Part shown: in pieces, positions 34,787-37,564 of the stretch | Position numbering within the stretch: position 1 is the stretch's first letter | Layout: every line of letters starts with the position of its first letter | Program-made: the position numbers and the translations under genes | The notes under the pieces: model-generated | Seen by the model: only the letters and a program-made list of their open reading frames with translations | Told to the model about the DNA's origin: nothing | Databases searched by the model: none | Assembly (NCBI GenBank): GCA_003242955.1 | Contig: QJPH01000352.1 | Coordinates: 1 to 37,564, forward strand | DNA: 37,564 nt | Reading direction: 5' to 3' | Source: Candidatus Methylumidiphilus alinenensis | Lineage (GTDB): Bacteria; Pseudomonadota; Gammaproteobacteria; Methylococcales; Methylococcaceae

Positions 34787-34909
34787 GTCGCACTGCAGTA
34801 AGCGTCACTCCCCCTGGGAGCGCGGGCGTCTCGCCCGCTGAAATAGCGGCCAAGATGGCTGCGCTCCCAGGATAAAGGCAGGGGAAGTGAACGCTTACGC
34901 ACTGCACAA
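34787..34909. mobile_element. MITE-like element, family G (TIR GCACTGCAGTAAGCG type)
   Basis: Left GTCGCACTGCAGTAAGCGTC and right GAACGCTTACGCACTGC are imperfect terminal repeats. Between them is a CCTGGGAGCGCGGGCG...GCTGCGCTCCCAGG palindrome. It lies between the two divergent genes and so probably overlaps or displaces their promoters. Confidence 0.65.
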
Positions 34910-35007
34910 GCATTCCGCCACTCATTGGATTATTCTTTACAATAGTCGCATATTCTCGCCTATTCCGGGCGAATTAAGAAACACATCTTTGATATATGGA
35001 GTCGTTC

Positions 35008-35364
35008 ATGGATATCAAGTCTGTGCAAAAGAAGCTGCGGGAGTTCGCTCTAGACCGCGAATGGGAACAATTCCACAGCCCCAAAAACTTAGCTACCGCA
35101 CTTGCTGTGGAAGCGGCGGAGTTGCTGGAACCCTTTCAATGGTTAACTGAGGCAGAGTCGCGTCATCTGGGTGAGAACCCGGCAGACTTTGCCCGGGTCG
35201 AAGAAGAGATAGCTGATGTGATGATCTACTTGTTACGCCTCGCCGACCAGTTGGGCATCAATCTGGATCGGGCGGTGGAAGAAAAAATCCGCAAAAACGG
35301 AGAAAAATACCCCATTGCCTTGGCACGAGGTAATGCCGTGAAATACAATCGCAGGGAAACATAA
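35008..35364 (+). CDS. MazG-like nucleotide pyrophosphohydrolase
   Basis: 118 residues from ATG 35008, chosen because GGAG lies 7 nt upstream; ATG 34996 contains that GGAG. All-alpha NTP pyrophosphatase of the MazG/RS21-C6 type: EWEQFHSPKNLATALAVEAAELLEPFQW (in part) holds the ExxE metal motif EAAELLE, and EEEIADVMIYLLRLAD holds the ExxD motif. Such enzymes hydrolyse non-canonical or modified dNTPs to monophosphates (house-cleaning). It lies 16 bp upstream of hflD and is probably co-transcribed. Confidence 0.9.
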   Translation: MDIKSVQKKLREFALDREWEQFHSPKNLATALAVEAAELLEPFQWLTEAESRHLGENPADFARVEEEIADVMIYLLRLADQLGINLDRAVEEKIRKNGEKYPIALARGNAVKYNRRET

Positions 35365-35380
35365 GAAAAATCTGCTTACC

Positions 35381-36004
35381 ATGATAAAAAATCTGACCAA
35401 TCAAACCATTGCCCTAGCCGGCTTAAGCCAAGCCATACAATCGGTGAGCAACCTCGCCAAGACCGGCACGACCGATGCCGATGATTTGGAGGCTTGCATT
35501 TCAAGCCTCCTGAAAATTAATGCCGATGACGTACCCGATGTCTATGGTGGCCTAGATAAACTGAGAAGCGGCTTCAAGCTCTTGGAAAGGCAAATGGGGC
35601 CGTCCGATTCTGTGGATACCGAGTTGGCACGCTATGGGGCAGCCCTAGTTTATCTAGAAGGAAGATACCGACGAATGGATGGAATGCAGAAAGCCATTCG
35701 GTCCGGCCTTGAAAGAGCCACTGCCCAAGCGGCCCATTTTGGCATTACCCATGAAAATGTAATGGCCAGCATTGCCGATATTTACCAGAACAACATTAGC
35801 AAGATCAATCCGAGAATCATGGTTATGGGCGACCCGGTACACTTGGAAAATCCGGTCGTTGCCAACAAAATTAGAGCCTTGCTTCTAGCCGGTATCCGCT
35901 CGGCGTGGCTTTGGCAGCAATGTGGGGGCAGCAAATTTAGCTTTTTATTGAACCGCAGGAAAATCCGTGAAGAGGCCAGGAGGCTACTGCAGATGCTTTC
36001 TTGA
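35381..36004 (+). CDS. hflD: High frequency lysogenization protein HflD homologue
   Basis: 207 residues, matching HflD length and pattern: QTIALAGLSQAIQSVSNLAK near the start, LEACISSLLKINADDVPDVYGG, ELARYGAALVYLEGRY, NVMASIADIYQNNISKINPRI (in part), VANKIRALLLAGIRSAWLWQQCGG and a basic C-terminus. E. coli HflD is a peripheral inner-membrane protein that binds phage lambda CII and lowers lysogeny; its cellular role is unclear. It normally follows mnmA (trmU); here it follows a pyrophosphohydrolase gene instead. Confidence 0.93.
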   Translation: MIKNLTNQTIALAGLSQAIQSVSNLAKTGTTDADDLEACISSLLKINADDVPDVYGGLDKLRSGFKLLERQMGPSDSVDTELARYGAALVYLEGRYRRMDGMQKAIRSGLERATAQAAHFGITHENVMASIADIYQNNISKINPRIMVMGDPVHLENPVVANKIRALLLAGIRSAWLWQQCGGSKFSFLLNRRKIREEARRLLQMLS

Positions 36005-36170
36005 AAGCAATTTTCATTTTGGCAAAGATTAATAAGGGCGGGTTTGGAACCCGCCCCTACGCAGGGAATTTAATTCTACATTATCAATGCATTATAAACA
36101 CGATACGGAATGTCAATTCGTAGGGGCGGGTTCTAAACCCGCCCGGTTTTGTTCAAAATAAGAATTGCTG
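36005..36170. mobile_element. MITE-like element, family C, copy 2
   Basis: Left GCAATTTTCATTTTGGCA and right TTCAAAATAAGAATTGCTG are imperfect copies of the family C ends seen at 7379-7578. The inner palindrome is different: GGGCGGGTTTGGAACCCGCC on the left and TAGGGGCGGGTTCTAAACCC on the right. The element starts at the hflD stop codon. A further lone family C end (GACTCAAATTTAGAATTGCTGC) lies at 36211-36232. Confidence 0.7.
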
Positions 36171-36245
36171 GCTTCCCGACGAGTATGGCGTACTCTAATT
36201 TCATCAATTTGACTCAAATTTAGAATTGCTGCACCCTACCGGTCT

Positions 36246-36617
36246 TTAACGGTCATATTTGATGTACTTGAAGCGCTGATCGTCAGGGGTTCCCTCCAGT
36301 ACACCGCCGCTTTCTGCTTTGGCATCCCACTGGATCACCGACTCGATTTTTTTTGCCAGCATAAAATCCTTGTCGGTAATCCCTTTGGCCGAATGGGTTA
36401 CAAGCTTGACGATGACAAAGGCATACGACACCGCCAAATCGGGATGATGCCAAGCAGCTTCTGCCAAATGGCCAACTGTATTGACCACCATCAGGGTTGC
36501 CTTCCATCCGCTGGTCCGATATTTTCGGCGAATCCAGCCATTTTCATAATACCAGTGCGGCAAGTCCTCTGCTAGACGGAGGGCAATTTCCTCTTCGCTG
36601 TAAACTTTTTCAATCAT
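36246..36617 (-). CDS. phhB: 4a-hydroxytetrahydrobiopterin dehydratase (pterin carbinolamine dehydratase)
   Basis: 123 residues of the PCD/DCoH fold. The motif [21 protein letters not shown] (in part) holds the catalytic His pair and the HHPD signature, and [20 protein letters not shown] is the typical end. PCD dehydrates 4a-hydroxy-tetrahydropterins; in bacteria without phenylalanine hydroxylase it may support other pterin chemistry such as molybdopterin. The C-terminal tail is about 20 residues longer than usual. ATG overlaps the panD stop (ATGA), so it is translated with panD. Confidence 0.9.
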   Translation of the reverse strand: MIEKVYSEEEIALRLAEDLPHWYYENGWIRRKYRTSGWKATLMVVNTVGHLAEAAWHHPDLAVSYAFVIVKLVTHSAKGITDKDFMLAKKIESVIQWDAKAESGGVLEGTPDDQRFKYIKYDR

Positions 36618-36991
36618 TTCTGCACAGGTATCGCATGACCGGTGCGTACAATCTTGTTTTGCGAGTCCACATAAATCAAGGTTGGCTGGTAACCCGACAA
36701 CTCAGACTGGTCGAGAATCGCATAAGCGCAGATGATGACGATGTCATTGACTGCGGCATGGCGGGCCGCAGCCCCATTTATTGATACAATCCCGGACCCC
36801 TCCTCGGCACGTATGGCGTAGGTGATGAAGCGAGCGCCGTTATTAACGTTGTAGATGTGGATTTGCTCATATTCCCTAATGCCTGCTTTATCCAACAGAT
36901 CGCCGTCTATGGCACAAGATCCTTCGTATTCCAGCTCGGAATGGGTTACACGCGCCCTGTGTAACTTGGCTTTCAATAAGGTAGTTTGCAT
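36614..36991 (-). CDS. panD: Aspartate 1-decarboxylase PanD
   Basis: 125 residues from ATG 36991 ([20 protein letters not shown]). The frame is open upstream to a TTG, but this start gives the canonical N-terminus. YEGSCAID contains the Gly24-Ser25 self-cleavage site that makes the pyruvoyl cofactor; [29 protein letters not shown] (in part) are also family blocks. It makes beta-alanine for pantothenate/CoA. panC lies 112 bp upstream on the same strand and the pterin dehydratase overlaps downstream. Confidence 0.96.
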   Translation of the reverse strand: MQTTLLKAKLHRARVTHSELEYEGSCAIDGDLLDKAGIREYEQIHIYNVNNGARFITYAIRAEEGSGIVSINGAAARHAAVNDIVIICAYAILDQSELSGYQPTLIYVDSQNKIVRTGHAIPVQK

Positions 36992-37103
36992 GGATTCAAC
37001 TTGATGATTCAGGCACAAAGGAAATTAGATTATGCCGTAAGGGTATAGGCGTAGCAAGAATTGTCAAGCCATTATCATGGTAAACGGATTATTTGACCTA
37101 GAC

Positions 37104-37564
37104 TCATAAGCTAATCCTTATATTATCAATCAGCCTAGCCCTACCCAGCCAAGCTGCAACGAGAACAACAAAGTCTGTGTCATCAGTCCTTGGCCCGGTC
37201 AAATCATCAAGCCGTCTGATGGCAAAATAATCAATCCTAAAACCCTCATTTTGTAACATTTGAACCGCAGCAGCCTCAATCCCCGTGTAATCGCGCAGTC
37301 CCGCCTCCAGTGCGGCCTTAGCCTGCGAGAGACTACGGTACAAAACGGAGGCCCGTTGTTTTTCATCCTCGCTGAGGTAAGCATTCCGCGAACTCATCGC
37401 AAGGCCGCTGGGCGCTCGCACTGTGGGGATGCCAACGATGCGCAATGGCAAGTTCAAATCTACCACCATCCGACGGATGACCATCAGTTGTTGCCAATCT
37501 TTTTCACCAAACAACGCCACATCGGGCTGTACCATATTGAATAATTTGCACACCACGGTAGCCA
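37104..37564 (-). CDS. panC: Pantothenate synthetase PanC, C-terminal part (5' end outside window)
   Basis: About 153 residues to the window edge, in frame throughout. ATVVCKLFNMVQPDVALFGEKDWQQL (in part), VVDLNLPLRIVGIPTVRAPSGLAMSSRNAYLSEDEK (in part) with the KMSKS-like SSRN segment, and the C-terminal IDYFAIRRLDDL are diagnostic. PanC joins pantoate and beta-alanine using ATP; PanD just downstream supplies the beta-alanine. Confidence 0.95.
   Translation of the reverse strand, partial: ATVVCKLFNMVQPDVALFGEKDWQQLMVIRRMVVDLNLPLRIVGIPTVRAPSGLAMSSRNAYLSEDEKQRASVLYRSLSQAKAALEAGLRDYTGIEAAAVQMLQNEGFRIDYFAIRRLDDLTGPRTDDTDFVVLVAAWLGRARLIDNIRISL

Noticed and set aside
34731-34925. N-terminal extension of the small helical protein
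   Set aside because: It is translated from the family G palindromic element; GTG 34730 has a good ribosome-binding site.

Overview
The window looks like chromosome from a gammaproteobacterial methylotroph, most likely a methanotroph of the order Methylococcales. Gammaproteobacterial genes (hflD, ftsH-rlmE-yhbY, ettA, a QseBC-type pair, panC-panD) sit beside a three-gene operon typical of bacteria that use methanofuran/tetrahydromethanopterin C1 carriers (mfnB, a DUF447 protein, a DUF6513/dihydropteroate-synthase-like protein). The genus cannot be fixed from the sequence alone.

Layout. 1-1237: tail of a DUF2442 gene and a UPF0175/DUF3368 toxin-antitoxin pair. 1442-3109: ettA. 3215-7097: two P-loop ATPase genes; the first is dead (element insertion, frameshift, internal deletion), the second is an intact 870-aa ATPase-TPR protein. 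7098-9592: Uma2 nuclease-like gene bracketed by inverted repeats, then a pirin. 9593-12266: YceI, a short UvrD-like helicase and a MlaC-like periplasmic protein. 12585-15371: the C1-cofactor operon. 15582-18479: a diguanylate-cyclase response regulator followed by an OmpR-type regulator and its histidine kinase. 18810-19631: thiD. 20254-23490: a secreted protein of unknown function and a DUF2272 lipoprotein. 23564-26620: ftsH, rlmE and, divergently, yhbY. 26711-31807: a complete YbhGFSR-like ABC exporter operon. 32248-34195: a CDP-archaeol-synthase-like membrane protein, a metallophosphoesterase and a YchJ-like protein. 34416-36004: a small helical protein, a MazG-like pyrophosphohydrolase and hflD. 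36246-37564: pterin dehydratase, panD and partial panC.

The most unusual feature is between the genes. Nearly every longer intergenic gap holds a palindromic element of about 45-175 bp. Several have a clear outer shell (terminal inverted repeats with target duplications of 3, 7 or 11-12 bp) and a second, unrelated palindrome inside. The same inner palindrome recurs inside different shells (the CCAAGC/GCTTGG palindrome in families B and E; the CATTCCGGC palindrome in families B and C). One element broke an ATPase gene, and others sit exactly on stop codons. I see no transposase gene in the window, so these elements would be mobilised in trans. No rRNA, tRNA or CRISPR array was recognised. All family assignments come from reading the sequence and were not checked against a database.
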